Shown piece by piece: positions 45,044 to 52,831 of a DNA stretch of 64,000 bases. The notes below the pieces were generated by a model. It worked only from the letters and a program-made list of their open reading frames with translations. It was not told the origin of the DNA and made no database searches. The translations under genes were made by a program, and so were the position numbers. The first letter of the stretch is position 1. The number at the start of each line of letters is the position of its first letter. This DNA comes from Woeseiaceae bacterium (GTDB lineage Bacteria > Pseudomonadota > Gammaproteobacteria > Steroidobacterales > Woeseiaceae). The DNA lies in contig JANQMR010000030.1 of NCBI GenBank assembly GCA_028279985.1, positions 62,001 through 126,000 of the forward strand, written 5' to 3'.

Positions 45044-46023
45044 CGGCAAAAGATTTCACGAGCTCACAGGAAATCCGCTGGTGCCCGGGTTGCGGCGACT
45101 ACGCGATCCTGAAGTCGGTGACCAAGGCCCTGGCCGACGGCGGCGCCGACCCCGACAATACGGTATTCGTGTCCGGCATCGGCTGCGCTGCGCGGTTTCC
45201 CTATTACGTGGAAACCTACGGTTTCCATACGATCCACGGTCGCGCGCCGGCGGTCGCCACCGGGCTCAAGCTTGCCAACCCGGACCTGGCCGTCTGGGTC
45301 GTCACCGGTGACGGCGACGGTTTGTCGATCGGCGGCAATCACCTGCTGCATGCGCTCAGGCGTAACACAGACCTCAAAATCCTGCTGTTCAACAACGAGA
45401 TTTACGGCCTGACCAAAGGCCAGTACTCCCCGACGTCGCGCATCGGCACCACGTCGCCCTCCAGCCCGGCCGGCTCGGTGGACATGCCGGTATCGCCCGG
45501 ACAATTCGCGCTGGGCGCCGGCGGCCGTTTTTTCGCCCGCGCGATCGACACCGACAAAAGGGGTATGGCGGAGACGCTCGAAGCGGCGCACGCTTTCGAG
45601 GGTGCATCGCTCGTCGAGATCCTGCAGAATTGTATCGTTTACAATCAGGACGTTTTCGCTGCGGTGACCGATCGCGCCACCGCGGCGGAACACCAGTTGC
45701 ACCTGACGCACGGCGAGCCGATGCTGTTCGGTAAGAACCGTGACCAGGGCATCGGTTTCGATCCCGAACGTTTCACCCTGCACATCGTCGATGCACAAAC
45801 GTCGCCCGACGCGATCCTGGTGCACGATGAAACGAACCTCGCAGTGGCGCGTATGCTCGTCGACCTGACGATACCGATGGCCTTCGGCGTGATCTACCGG
45901 CAACCGGCCCGCACGTATGAAGACGACTTCTATGCGCAACACCCGACGAAGATGAAACGCGAGCGTAGCGTCGCCGATTTGATCGCGGGCCCGAGTAGTT
46001 GGCGCGTGCCAAAGGCCGGGTGA
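45028..46023 (+). CDS. korB: 2-oxoacid:ferredoxin oxidoreductase beta subunit (KorB)
   Basis: 331 aa from ATG 45028. Carries a cluster-ligand motif RWCPGCGDYAIL and the thiamine-diphosphate motif VVTGDGDGLSIGGNH...NNEIYGLTKGQ. The 16-bp overlap with korA indicates one operon. The substrate is inferred to be 2-oxoglutarate from the KorAB architecture; pyruvate or a branched 2-oxoacid is possible. Confidence 0.93.
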   Translation: MRTGLTAKDFTSSQEIRWCPGCGDYAILKSVTKALADGGADPDNTVFVSGIGCAARFPYYVETYGFHTIHGRAPAVATGLKLANPDLAVWVVTGDGDGLSIGGNHLLHALRRNTDLKILLFNNEIYGLTKGQYSPTSRIGTTSPSSPAGSVDMPVSPGQFALGAGGRFFARAIDTDKRGMAETLEAAHAFEGASLVEILQNCIVYNQDVFAAVTDRATAAEHQLHLTHGEPMLFGKNRDQGIGFDPERFTLHIVDAQTSPDAILVHDETNLAVARMLVDLTIPMAFGVIYRQPARTYEDDFYAQHPTKMKRERSVADLIAGPSSWRVPKAG

Positions 46024-46090
46024 CACGGACGCGGTCCACGCAGGCGCCGGACTTCGACACGGTGGCGGCGAAGGGTAAACAGTATCCGGG

Positions 46091-46975
46091 TCAAACCGGC
46101 TGCCAGCGTCGATTGTCGAATCTATCGTCCAGTCTATTGTCCAATCGATTGTCGAATCGATGGTCAATACGCGCGACGCCGTCCGCCTCCAGCTTGAGCA
46201 GATGCGCAAGCAGTGAACGCTCGGCCCAGCCGTGAAGATGCTCGGGTATGTCTTCGTACACCTTTGGGACGAGTTCGGCCGACGTCAGTCCCGGATTGGC
46301 CTCTAGCGCGGCGCGAACGCTCGATTCACGCTTCAGTCTGTGACTGATCGTCCAGTCGATGACGGCCCGCGGGTCGTCGATCCGATTCCCGTGTCCCGGC
46401 AGCAGCGCCGCGGCTTGTAGCGCGCGGACTTTTCGGAGCGACGCGAGGTAATCGCCCATGTTTCCGTCCGGCGGATTGATGACCACGGTCGACCCTTCGA
46501 TGATGTGATCGCCGGTGACGATCCAGCCGGTTGCCGTATGCCTGAAACACAGATGGTTCGATGCGTGACCCGGCGTATGGATCGCCTCCAGTTCGAACTC
46601 GCCGGTTTTGAGCGTGTCGCCGTCACCGAAAACCCGCGCGGGCTTGAAGCTCTGATCCTGATGGAAACCGTCGGGCGCGGGCCGGCCGATCAGCTCGGCG
46701 CCGGTGGCTTCGGCGAGCAACGCCGCAGCCGGAGAATGGTCCGGGTGGGTGTGGGTCGCGAGTATCCAGCGGATCGGCGCCCCGGCGCGTAACTGTATCT
46801 CGTCGATATGCGCATCGATCGCCGGGCCCGGATCGACCACTGCGACCGCCGATTCGCCGAACAGATATGTATTGGTGCCGGGACCGGTCATCATCGACGG
46901 ATTCGGCGCCAGCAGGCGGCGAACGCCCGGGGCGAGCTCGGCGAACTTGGGAACCTGGGCGTAGGCGTCATTCAT
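46091..46975 (-). CDS. MBL-fold metallo-hydrolase (LACTB2-like)
   Basis: 294 aa with the metal motif ATHTHPDHSPAAA near residue 75, NPSMMTGPGTNTYLFG at the start, TPGHASNHLCFRH near 135 and VLPGHG-type segment, followed by a winged-helix-like C-terminal domain, the LACTB2 arrangement of a predicted nuclease or thioesterase. The C-terminus carries a four-residue repeat (FDNR-LDNR-LDDR-FDNR) from a 12-bp tandem repeat. It ends 67 bp from the convergent korB. Confidence 0.85.
   Translation of the reverse strand: MNDAYAQVPKFAELAPGVRRLLAPNPSMMTGPGTNTYLFGESAVAVVDPGPAIDAHIDEIQLRAGAPIRWILATHTHPDHSPAAALLAEATGAELIGRPAPDGFHQDQSFKPARVFGDGDTLKTGEFELEAIHTPGHASNHLCFRHTATGWIVTGDHIIEGSTVVINPPDGNMGDYLASLRKVRALQAAALLPGHGNRIDDPRAVIDWTISHRLKRESSVRAALEANPGLTSAELVPKVYEDIPEHLHGWAERSLLAHLLKLEADGVARIDHRFDNRLDNRLDDRFDNRRWQPV
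46111..46158. repeat. 12-bp in-frame repeat in the MBL gene 3' end, four copies
   Basis: GATTGTCGAATC-type units at 46111, 46123, 46135 and 46147; the encoded tail is FDNR/LDNR/LDDR/FDNR. Confidence 0.85.
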
Positions 46976-46996
46976 CGCAGTCGTTCGTCACAACGA

Positions 46997-47074
46997 TTCA
47001 TCGCATTTGTTCATCGCATTTGTTCATCGCATTTGTTCATCGCATTTGTTCATCAAAGTCGTTCATCGCAGCTA
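46997..47074. repeat. 13-bp tandem repeat between Nudix and MBL genes, about six copies
   Basis: TTCATCGCATTTG, four exact copies from 46997 to 47048, then two diverged ones. On the coding strand the units read TGCGATGAA, which also forms the ATG context of the MBL gene start. Confidence 0.9.
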
Positions 47075-47084
47075 CTGATCGCAG

Positions 47085-47873
47085 TCATTGATCGCAATCG
47101 TCCGGATATTCGACGACACGGCTACCGTCCGGCCGCTCGACGACGCGCGGTAGTATGCAGGGTACCCCCTGCCGGCGCCGTTGGCCTGCCCAATCGACCA
47201 TCGAGCTCACGCTGTCGTGGCCGGAGAGCATTTCGAGGGTGCGTTGCGTCGGCCGCGGGATACGCATGTTGCGAAGACGAACGGCCTCGAGCGCGTCCGC
47301 GGCCGTCATCCAGCACGAGTCCGTCAGCTCGCCGCCGCAGTGAGCAGCCTGCTGATCTCCAGGCATTGCCGCCAGAAAAAACCGGGTCGAATACCGTTTG
47401 TCGAAAAACACCGGCGTAATCCAGAAACTGAAATAATGGAGTACGTCGCAGCGCAGCGCGAGTCCATGGTCGGCGACGAATCGTTCCCAGCGCAAGGTAC
47501 CGCGGTTGAGCGCCTCTCTGGCGGCGATCATTCCGGCGCTGTCCGGCAGTCCGTCTGCCGGTGCGTCGGCCAACAGTACACCGCTCTCCTCGAACAGCTC
47601 GCGAATCGCGGCACTGTAGTATTCGATGGCGCCGGTTTCGAGCTCGAGGTCGCGATTCGCCTCGCCGGCCGATACGCCATGACAATGACCCGCCACCTCG
47701 GCATCGGCCGGCTCGATGACGCCGCCGGGAAACGCGTAAGCGTCGCCGAAAGACGATTGCGCATGCCTGCGGACCAGGTAGACCTCCGGCGCCGCAACCC
47801 CGTCGCGAACCAGAACGACGGTCGAGGACGAACGGGGAACCGCGACCTCAGTCGAGCGCGGCGTTGTCGGCAT
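47085..47873 (-). CDS. Nudix hydrolase (NUDT19-like)
   Basis: 262 aa from ATG 47873. Its Nudix box is split by an insertion, FPGGVIEPAD ... AIRELFEESGVLLAD, as in the NUDT19/RP2p family, which cleaves CoA and its esters. Start 47873 overlaps the SRPBCC gene stop by 26 bp. A longer open frame to 48050 would translate the 12-bp repeat and has no family support. In-frame distance to the MBL gene is 110 bp, all repeats. Confidence 0.85.
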   Translation of the reverse strand: MPTTPRSTEVAVPRSSSTVVLVRDGVAAPEVYLVRRHAQSSFGDAYAFPGGVIEPADAEVAGHCHGVSAGEANRDLELETGAIEYYSAAIRELFEESGVLLADAPADGLPDSAGMIAAREALNRGTLRWERFVADHGLALRCDVLHYFSFWITPVFFDKRYSTRFFLAAMPGDQQAAHCGGELTDSCWMTAADALEAVRLRNMRIPRPTQRTLEMLSGHDSVSSMVDWAGQRRRQGVPCILPRVVERPDGSRVVEYPDDCDQ

Positions 47874-48447
47874 CGCCGGTTTCGACACGGGCTTTGAGCC
47901 GCTGCAGGGCGTCGCCGATGACGTGGTCCACGGCCGGCGCGATACTGTCCAGGCCATCGGGATGATAACCCCCGACGGCGTAGGTGAATCTGGCACGTGT
48001 CGTATCGCCGGCAGTATCGTCGGCAGTATCGTCGGCAGTATCGCCGGCATCCCCGCCGAACAGCTCCCAGGTCATGTTCCCCGTGACTCCCATCAGCCCG
48101 AGCGGGCCGAGACCTCCGGTCAGGCGTAAGATCACACCGTGGTTGACGAAAGTCACGGTCATGTGCACGACATGACCCTTGTCGCCCAGCGTTTCGCAAA
48201 AGCAACCCGGCGGCTCGAGCTCGATGACAAGATTGCCGGCATCGCCGGTAATCGTATGGTCGCTGCTCCACCAGTTGCGCACGTCGACCATCGCCCGCCA
48301 GACGTCGACAGGTTCCGCCCGGATCGTCGTCTCATGGCTGGTGACGAAACCGTGGGGTCCGGCATTCGTGACTTCCGCCAGCGGCGCCGTGGTTGCCGTC
48401 AATCCCGCCGGTATCGTGATCAGTGCTGCGACGACCGCGCTGCGCAT
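47848..48447 (-). CDS. Exported SRPBCC/AHSA1-like domain protein
   Basis: 199 aa from ATG 48447 (ribosome site GGAGACGAG). Signal peptide (RSAVVAALITIPAGLTATTA), then an SRPBCC ligand-binding domain (ETTIRAEPVDVWRAMVDVRNWWSSDHTITG, the START/AHSA1 opening). A 12-bp repeat inserts GDTADDTADDTAGDT near residue 145. The ligand is unknown. Overlaps the Nudix gene. Confidence 0.78.
   Translation of the reverse strand: MRSAVVAALITIPAGLTATTAPLAEVTNAGPHGFVTSHETTIRAEPVDVWRAMVDVRNWWSSDHTITGDAGNLVIELEPPGCFCETLGDKGHVVHMTVTFVNHGVILRLTGGLGPLGLMGVTGNMTWELFGGDAGDTADDTADDTAGDTTRARFTYAVGGYHPDGLDSIAPAVDHVIGDALQRLKARVETGDADNAALD
48009..48044. repeat. 12-bp in-frame repeat, three copies
   Basis: CGGCAGTATCGT units at 48009, 48021 and 48033 inside the SRPBCC gene, encoding an acidic ADDT repeat. 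Confidence 0.9.
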
Positions 48448-48491
48448 CTCGTCTCCGCATTTGTCGAGAATCGAATTGGCCGTACAGGGTA

Positions 48492-48534
48492 CTAGCGTCC
48501 GGTCCCGCCAGTCACTGGCGGGACCGGACACTAG
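48492..48534. mobile_element. 43-bp CTAG-flanked palindrome
   Basis: CTAG at each end (48492-48495, 48531-48534) encloses a 35-bp palindrome, GTCCGGTCCCGCCAGT and its exact complement around one central base. It looks like a miniature inverted-repeat element with a CTAG target duplication, 45 bp upstream of the SRPBCC start. Confidence 0.65.
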
Positions 48535-48573
48535 CTTAGCGAAAAGCCCTCCAGCAGGCAGCCGGCGCTTTCG

Positions 48574-48648
48574 TCAGAACAGGCTGACGGCGAGGAAAAT
48601 CGCCGCAACGACAGCGGCGCCAAAGTAGAGTTTCTTCCAGAGCGACAT
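48574..48648 (-). CDS. Possible 24-aa membrane peptide
   Basis: ATG 48648, with GGAAG 6 nt upstream, opens a 24-codon frame beginning MSLWKKLYFGAAVV and continuing as one hydrophobic helix to LAVSLF and TGA. Charge (KK) then helix is typical of small inner-membrane peptides. It lies about 130 bp upstream of the SRPBCC gene on the same strand, across the 43-bp palindrome. Confidence 0.45.
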   Translation of the reverse strand: MSLWKKLYFGAAVVAAIFLAVSLF

Positions 48649-48722
48649 TGAAACTTCCGGGGTCCGACTCATCTCTGACGGGAAGTGTCGATCAATACGG
48701 CTGAACGTGGACTGAAGCGCTG

Positions 48723-48751
48723 TTGTTACTACGTAACTATCTATTTATAAT
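48723..48751 (+). promoter_or_regulatory. Strong sigma-70 promoter upstream of rhomboid 2
   Basis: TTGTTA (48723-48728), 17 nt, perfect TATAAT (48746-48751) in a short AT-rich island, 144 bp before the rhomboid ATG. Confidence 0.65.
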
Positions 48752-48821
48752 AGATTTTCCCCAATGGTCGACTGTGGCCGCGAAAACACGGCCGGCAGTG
48801 CCGGGACACCGGAACCCGCTC

Positions 48822-48902
48822 ATGTCCGCTGAAGCCCGCGCGCTCGTCGCATTCCTCGACGAGGCCGATTCACCGGCCGTGGCCGGGGTTCTCGATGCCT
48901 GA
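48822..48902 (+). CDS. Possible 26-aa leader ORF overlapping rhomboid 2
   Basis: ATG 48822 opens MSAEARALVAFLDEADSPAV and ends at TGA 48902, overlapping the rhomboid ATG (48895) by 8 bp in another frame. Translation coupling is plausible; no family is recognised. Confidence 0.35.
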   Translation: MSAEARALVAFLDEADSPAVAGVLDA

Positions 48903-49773
48903 AGACTTCCGCGTCGTCTACGAGAATCCGAGTTACGTCGCCTGCTCGGACCGGGCGCTGGTGCTGACCTCGATCGGCATACCCTACGATATCGTCCACG
49001 ATTCCGGCACCTGTGTGCTGGTCGTGCCGGCGGAGTACTCAGCACGCGCCGCCGAGGAACTGCGCTTGTACGATCAGGAGAACCCACCCGCCGTGCGCAG
49101 GCGGGTTCCCGAATTGAAGCCCCAGGATGCCCTGCCCGGCATCGCCGCTTATTTTGTGACGCTGTGCCTCGTCGCCGGCATGGCCGGTTACGGTTACTTC
49201 GGGGCGGACTGGTATGGCGCGGGACGCGTGGACGGCGCCCTGATTCGAAACGGCGAATGGTGGCGCACGATCACGGCGCTGACCTTACACGCGGATGCCC
49301 CGCACCTGGCGGGCAACCTGGTGTTCGGTATCCTGTTCGGTCTTTTTGCCGGACGCCTGCTCGGTTCGGGTGTCGCCTGGCTGTTGATCATTGTTTGTGC
49401 AGCGCTGGGTAACACCGCCAATACGCTTCTGCTGGAACCGACACACCGTTCGATCGGCGCGTCCACGGCCGTGTTCGCCGCGCTCGGGCTGGTTGCCGGT
49501 TTCGTGTTCCGCGGCAAGCTCATGTCCCAGGAACGCTGGCCGTATCGTTGGGGACCGGTCGTCGGCGGTTTCGCGCTGTTGATGTTCACCGGTACCGGGG
49601 ACGAGAACACCGATATCGGCGCCCATTTGACCGGGTTTCTGTGCGGCTTCGGGGGCGGCGCCTTGTTGTCCCGGTACATGCACGGGCTCGCCGCAGCCCG
49701 GCTGCAGATTGCCGCGGCGATCGCCGCCGTTGCCCTCGTCGGCGGCGCCTGGTTTACGGCGCTCCATGTCTGA
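48895..49773 (+). CDS. Rhomboid-family intramembrane protease with N-terminal soluble domain
   Basis: 292 aa. The first 90 residues form a soluble domain (SYVACSDRALVLTSIGIPYDIV), followed by the rhomboid core with serine in SIGASTAVFAALGLVAG near residue 205 and histidine in DIGAHLTGFLCGFGGG near 245. An N-terminal cytoplasmic domain is common in such rhomboids. Second rhomboid gene in the window. Confidence 0.85.
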   Translation: MPEDFRVVYENPSYVACSDRALVLTSIGIPYDIVHDSGTCVLVVPAEYSARAAEELRLYDQENPPAVRRRVPELKPQDALPGIAAYFVTLCLVAGMAGYGYFGADWYGAGRVDGALIRNGEWWRTITALTLHADAPHLAGNLVFGILFGLFAGRLLGSGVAWLLIIVCAALGNTANTLLLEPTHRSIGASTAVFAALGLVAGFVFRGKLMSQERWPYRWGPVVGGFALLMFTGTGDENTDIGAHLTGFLCGFGGGALLSRYMHGLAAARLQIAAAIAAVALVGGAWFTALHV

Positions 49774-49844
49774 CCGGGCCGCGGGATCATGTAAAATTAC
49801 GGCGGTATCCGCGACTTACGGCTCGGAATCTCGGCAAGAACCCG

Positions 49845-50963
49845 ATGACAAAACTCCTGCTGTATCTGCTGGCCCTGGCGCTGGGACTGACGGTCCTGGT
49901 CTGGGTCCGGTACGGCGGCGGAGAACCCTACCCGGACCTGACGACATCGCCGATATTGCCGGTCGAGGTCGTCGAGGAAATGCTTGCCTACCCCGAGCCC
50001 ATCGGCAACCTCGCGGTCAGCGCATCGGGCCGGCTGTTTTTTACCGTGCACCCGGAGGCTCGCCCGCCGGGCAACCGTTTGCTGGAATACGTCGCCGGCG
50101 CTGCCGTGCCGTTTCCGGACGGCGCGTCGCAACAGACCCTGTTCGACACGGTGTTGGGGATCACGATCGACCGCCAGAACCGGCTCTGGACCATCGATCA
50201 CGGTAATCACGGTTTCGGAGTCGCCCGTTTGCTGGGCTTCGACCTCGACACCGGCGAACTGATACACGACAAGCGTTTCGACAAGACCGCCGCGCCGCCG
50301 GGCTCGTTCCTGCAGGACCTTCAAGTGAGCTTCGACGGCCGGACGATCGTCATCGCGGACGCAAGCTTCTGGCGCAAGCGCCCGGCCATCGTCGTCTACG
50401 ACATCGCCACCGCCTCGGCGCGCCGGATTCTCGATTCCGATCCCACCGTCGCCGCAGGCGACTACCTGATCCGGAGCCAGGGCCGCGACATGACTTTCCT
50501 GGGCGGCGTCCTGACGATGCGCGGCGGTATCGACGGCATCGCGCTCGATGAAAACTGGCTTTATTTCGGCGCGCTGAACGGCGGCGTCCTGTACCGCATC
50601 GCACTCGCGGACCTGTCGGACCCGACGCTTCCGGACTCACAATTGGCCTCGCGGGTCGAGCGCTACTCGGACAAGCCCTTGAGCGACGGGATGAGCATCG
50701 ACGTCGAAGGCAACGTTTATGTCACGGGTGTCGAGCACAATGCCGTATTCCGTGTCGGCCGGGACCGCAAGCCGCGGACGCTGATCCATTCGCCGCGGAT
50801 TCGGTGGCCGGATGCGCTCTCTTTCGGTCCCGACGGCTGGCTTTATGTCGCCGACAGCGCACTGTCGGAAGTCGTGTTTCGACCGCGGTCGCATATCGAG
50901 GCGAACGGGCCTTACCACATCTTCCGGCTCCAGCCGGGGACCGCGGGTGTTCCCGGCCGCTGA
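49845..50963 (+). CDS. MRJP/Yellow-family secreted protein
   Basis: 372 aa from ATG 49845, where a signal anchor begins (LLLYLLALALGLTVLVWV); a longer upstream frame overlaps the rhomboid gene and is rejected. The body is a six-bladed propeller of the major royal jelly/Yellow type (GNLAVSASGRLFFTVHP, FLQDLQVSFDGRTIVIAD, WPDALSFGPDGWLYVADSAL). Bacterial members are of unknown function, possibly lactonase- or tautomerase-like. Confidence 0.85.
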   Translation: MTKLLLYLLALALGLTVLVWVRYGGGEPYPDLTTSPILPVEVVEEMLAYPEPIGNLAVSASGRLFFTVHPEARPPGNRLLEYVAGAAVPFPDGASQQTLFDTVLGITIDRQNRLWTIDHGNHGFGVARLLGFDLDTGELIHDKRFDKTAAPPGSFLQDLQVSFDGRTIVIADASFWRKRPAIVVYDIATASARRILDSDPTVAAGDYLIRSQGRDMTFLGGVLTMRGGIDGIALDENWLYFGALNGGVLYRIALADLSDPTLPDSQLASRVERYSDKPLSDGMSIDVEGNVYVTGVEHNAVFRVGRDRKPRTLIHSPRIRWPDALSFGPDGWLYVADSALSEVVFRPRSHIEANGPYHIFRLQPGTAGVPGR

Positions 50964-51077
50964 CACTGGACGGCCGGGGCCGCCGCGGGCATCCTTGCGG
51001 CTGTGGCCGGCAGACCTCGATTCTGAACCGGCAAGAAACCCGTGTCGAACGACGAACCAGGACACAGGGGAACTCCG

Positions 51078-51962
51078 GTGCAAGCCGAAATGACCGACGA
51101 AATAACCGACGAAATAACCGATATACAGAACACCGTTACCGGACTCGCCGACAAGGCTGTCGAGATGCTGCAGACCACGGGCCTCGAGTTCGGCAAGAAC
51201 CTGATCATTGCGATCGTCATCTTCATCGTCGGCAAGTGGGTCGTCGCGCTGGTCGTACGCGCGCTGCGGGCCGCGATGCAAAAAGCCGACATCGACGAGA
51301 CCCTGGAGACCTTCGTCGGCAATCTCTTGCGCATGGGCTTGATGGTGTTCGTCATCATCGCCGCCATCAACCAGCTCGGCATTCAGACGGCATCGCTGGT
51401 GGCGGTTCTGGCGGCGGCCGGCCTCGCGGTCGGTCTGGCGCTGCAGGGCTCGCTGTCCAACTTCGCCTCCGGTGTGCTGATCGTCCTGTTCCGCCCGTAC
51501 AAGGTCGGCGACTGGATCGAGGGTGCGGGGATCTCAGGCGGCGTCGAGGAAGTACAAATCCTGACCACCGTGCTGAAAACGGGCGACAACAAACGCATCA
51601 TCGTGCCCAACGGGCAGATCATGGGCGCGACGATCACCAACTATTCGACTAACGACACCCGGCGCGTGGACCTCACGATCGGTGTGAGCTACGACGACGA
51701 CATCGACAAGGTGCGCCGGGAGCTCGAGGCGCTGATGGCCGCCGATCAACGCATCCTGAAAGAGCCGGCATGGACGATCGCGGTGTCGGCCCTCGCCGAC
51801 AGCAGCGTCAATTTTGCGGTGCGCCCATGGGTGAAAACACCGGACTACTGGGGCGTCTACTTCGATCTCATCGAAGCCATCAAGAAACGTTTCGACGAGG
51901 TCGGAATCTCGTTTCCGTTTCCGCAGCAGGAAGTGCACATCCGCAACGCCGGGGAAGATTGA
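51078..51962 (+). CDS. Small-conductance mechanosensitive channel (MscS family)
   Basis: 294 aa. TM helices at about 30-60 and 70-100, then the pore helix (LAAAGLAVGLALQGSLSNFASGVLI) and the beta domain FRPYKVGDWI ... RIIVPNGQIMGATITNYS, standard MscS. Start GTG 51078 has AGGGG 8 nt upstream; GTG 51042 and ATG 51090 are in frame. A 12-bp repeat gives TDEITDEITDI right after the start. Releases solutes on hypo-osmotic shock. Confidence 0.9.
   Translation: MQAEMTDEITDEITDIQNTVTGLADKAVEMLQTTGLEFGKNLIIAIVIFIVGKWVVALVVRALRAAMQKADIDETLETFVGNLLRMGLMVFVIIAAINQLGIQTASLVAVLAAAGLAVGLALQGSLSNFASGVLIVLFRPYKVGDWIEGAGISGGVEEVQILTTVLKTGDNKRIIVPNGQIMGATITNYSTNDTRRVDLTIGVSYDDDIDKVRRELEALMAADQRILKEPAWTIAVSALADSSVNFAVRPWVKTPDYWGVYFDLIEAIKKRFDEVGISFPFPQQEVHIRNAGED
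51093..51125. repeat. 12-bp in-frame repeat at the MscS start
   Basis: ACCGACGAAATA twice plus a partial third unit, encoding the acidic TDEI repeat at the cytoplasmic or periplasmic N-terminus. Confidence 0.85.
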
Positions 51963-52127
51963 CTCGATCCACCGGCCCGTTGTCGTCGACGCCTGCCGTG
52001 GACGTGCATTGTTCTTGCGGGATCGCCGGCGCTTTGGCGTCGCGCGAACCGTAATCCGGGGCAGAGCATTGTTCAGGCTGGGTTCAGCCGCGACGCACAA
52101 ACTGACGGCATTCGACGGAGTATGGTT

Positions 52128-52505
52128 ATGAATACGATCGCAGGCATGTCCAAACTCACAATCACATTCGCAGGCTTGATCCTCGCGGCGGGCTTAGGCG
52201 GATGCGCGGCGCATTCCGATCCGATCGTCGATACCAAAGGCGTCGACCCCGAGCAGTACGCTCAGGATTGGGCCGAATGCGAAGCCTATACCGAGGAGGT
52301 CCTGATCGCCGAAGGCGTCGTCAAGGGCGCGGTCGTCGGCGCCGCCGTCGGTGCGGCGGCCGGCGCGATCTCGGGCGACGCCGGCGAAGGCGCGGCCTAC
52401 GGCGGTCTTTACGGCGGAACGCAGTCCGGCCTGGAGGCCGATCGCATGCGCCAGCAGGTGTTCAAACGCTGCCTGCGAAATCGCGGTTACGTCGTACTCA
52501 ACTAG
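52128..52505 (+). CDS. Glycine-zipper lipoprotein
   Basis: 125 aa from ATG 52128 (GGAG 7 nt upstream; ATG 52122 also possible). Lipoprotein signal (FAGLILAAGLGGC), then EQYAQDWAECEAYTEE and a glycine-zipper helix (VVGAAVGAAAGAISGDAGEGAAYGG split over residues 70-95), ending in a Cys-containing VFKRCLRNRGY. Its TAG stop is part of a CTAGTGTCC element, so the last codon may be element-derived. Probable envelope integrity role. Confidence 0.82.
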   Translation: MNTIAGMSKLTITFAGLILAAGLGGCAAHSDPIVDTKGVDPEQYAQDWAECEAYTEEVLIAEGVVKGAVVGAAVGAAAGAISGDAGEGAAYGGLYGGTQSGLEADRMRQQVFKRCLRNRGYVVLN

Positions 52506-52510
52506 TGTCC
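52502..52510. repeat. CTAG element half-site at a stop codon
   Basis: CTAGTGTCC supplies the stop of the glycine-zipper gene. The same sequence, in the same orientation, lies at 58710, at the other end of the iron-uptake module. Confidence 0.55.
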
Positions 52511-52760
52511 TCATGGCGCGTGGTACGAGCGTCAATCGCGATAACAGCCGCTTGGCATAGGCCTGCTTCTTGACGGTCTCGAACAGCAGTTCGTCCACGT
52601 CATAGCCCATCAGCCGGTTCCAGTTCCTCGTGCGCCTCGTCCACGAGGTAGCCGCCGTAGTGAACACGGTGACTTGCGGCGGTGAGGAGGCGGCGCCTAC
52701 GCCATCCGCCACGCCCGATCGCCGGCTTGCGTCCGGGGCCCAATCGCCATGCTTGCAATC
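52511..52760. other. Gap with a possible coding remnant
   Basis: On the minus strand 52511-52630 reads MGYDVDELLFETVKKQAYAK and on to RLLSRLTLVPRA without a start in a credible context. It looks like the C-terminal fragment of a larger protein that I cannot identify. The rest has no visible feature until the Fur box. Confidence 0.3.
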
Positions 52761-52779
52761 GATAATGATTCTTATTAGC
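52761..52779 (+). promoter_or_regulatory. Fur box upstream of the TonB-dependent receptor
   Basis: GATAATGATTCTTATTAGC matches 15 of 19 positions of the Fur consensus, 53 bp before the receptor ATG. It predicts iron-starvation induction of the receptor and perhaps the following genes. Confidence 0.8.
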
Positions 52780-52831
52780 ATCGCGCTCCCCGACGCCCGT
52801 CCGCGTCCGGGCAATTCAATCTGAGGTCTCC

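Noticed and set aside
46997..47074. Possible CRISPR or operator array
   Set aside because: 13-bp head-to-tail copies without spacers and no symmetry of an operator.
47874..48050. Longer N-terminus for the Nudix protein
   Set aside because: It would translate the 12-bp repeat and the antisense of the SRPBCC domain; the family starts near ATG 47873.
49548..49844. Longer N-terminus for the MRJP-like protein
   Set aside because: Overlaps the rhomboid gene and places the signal anchor internally; ATG 49845 starts at the signal.
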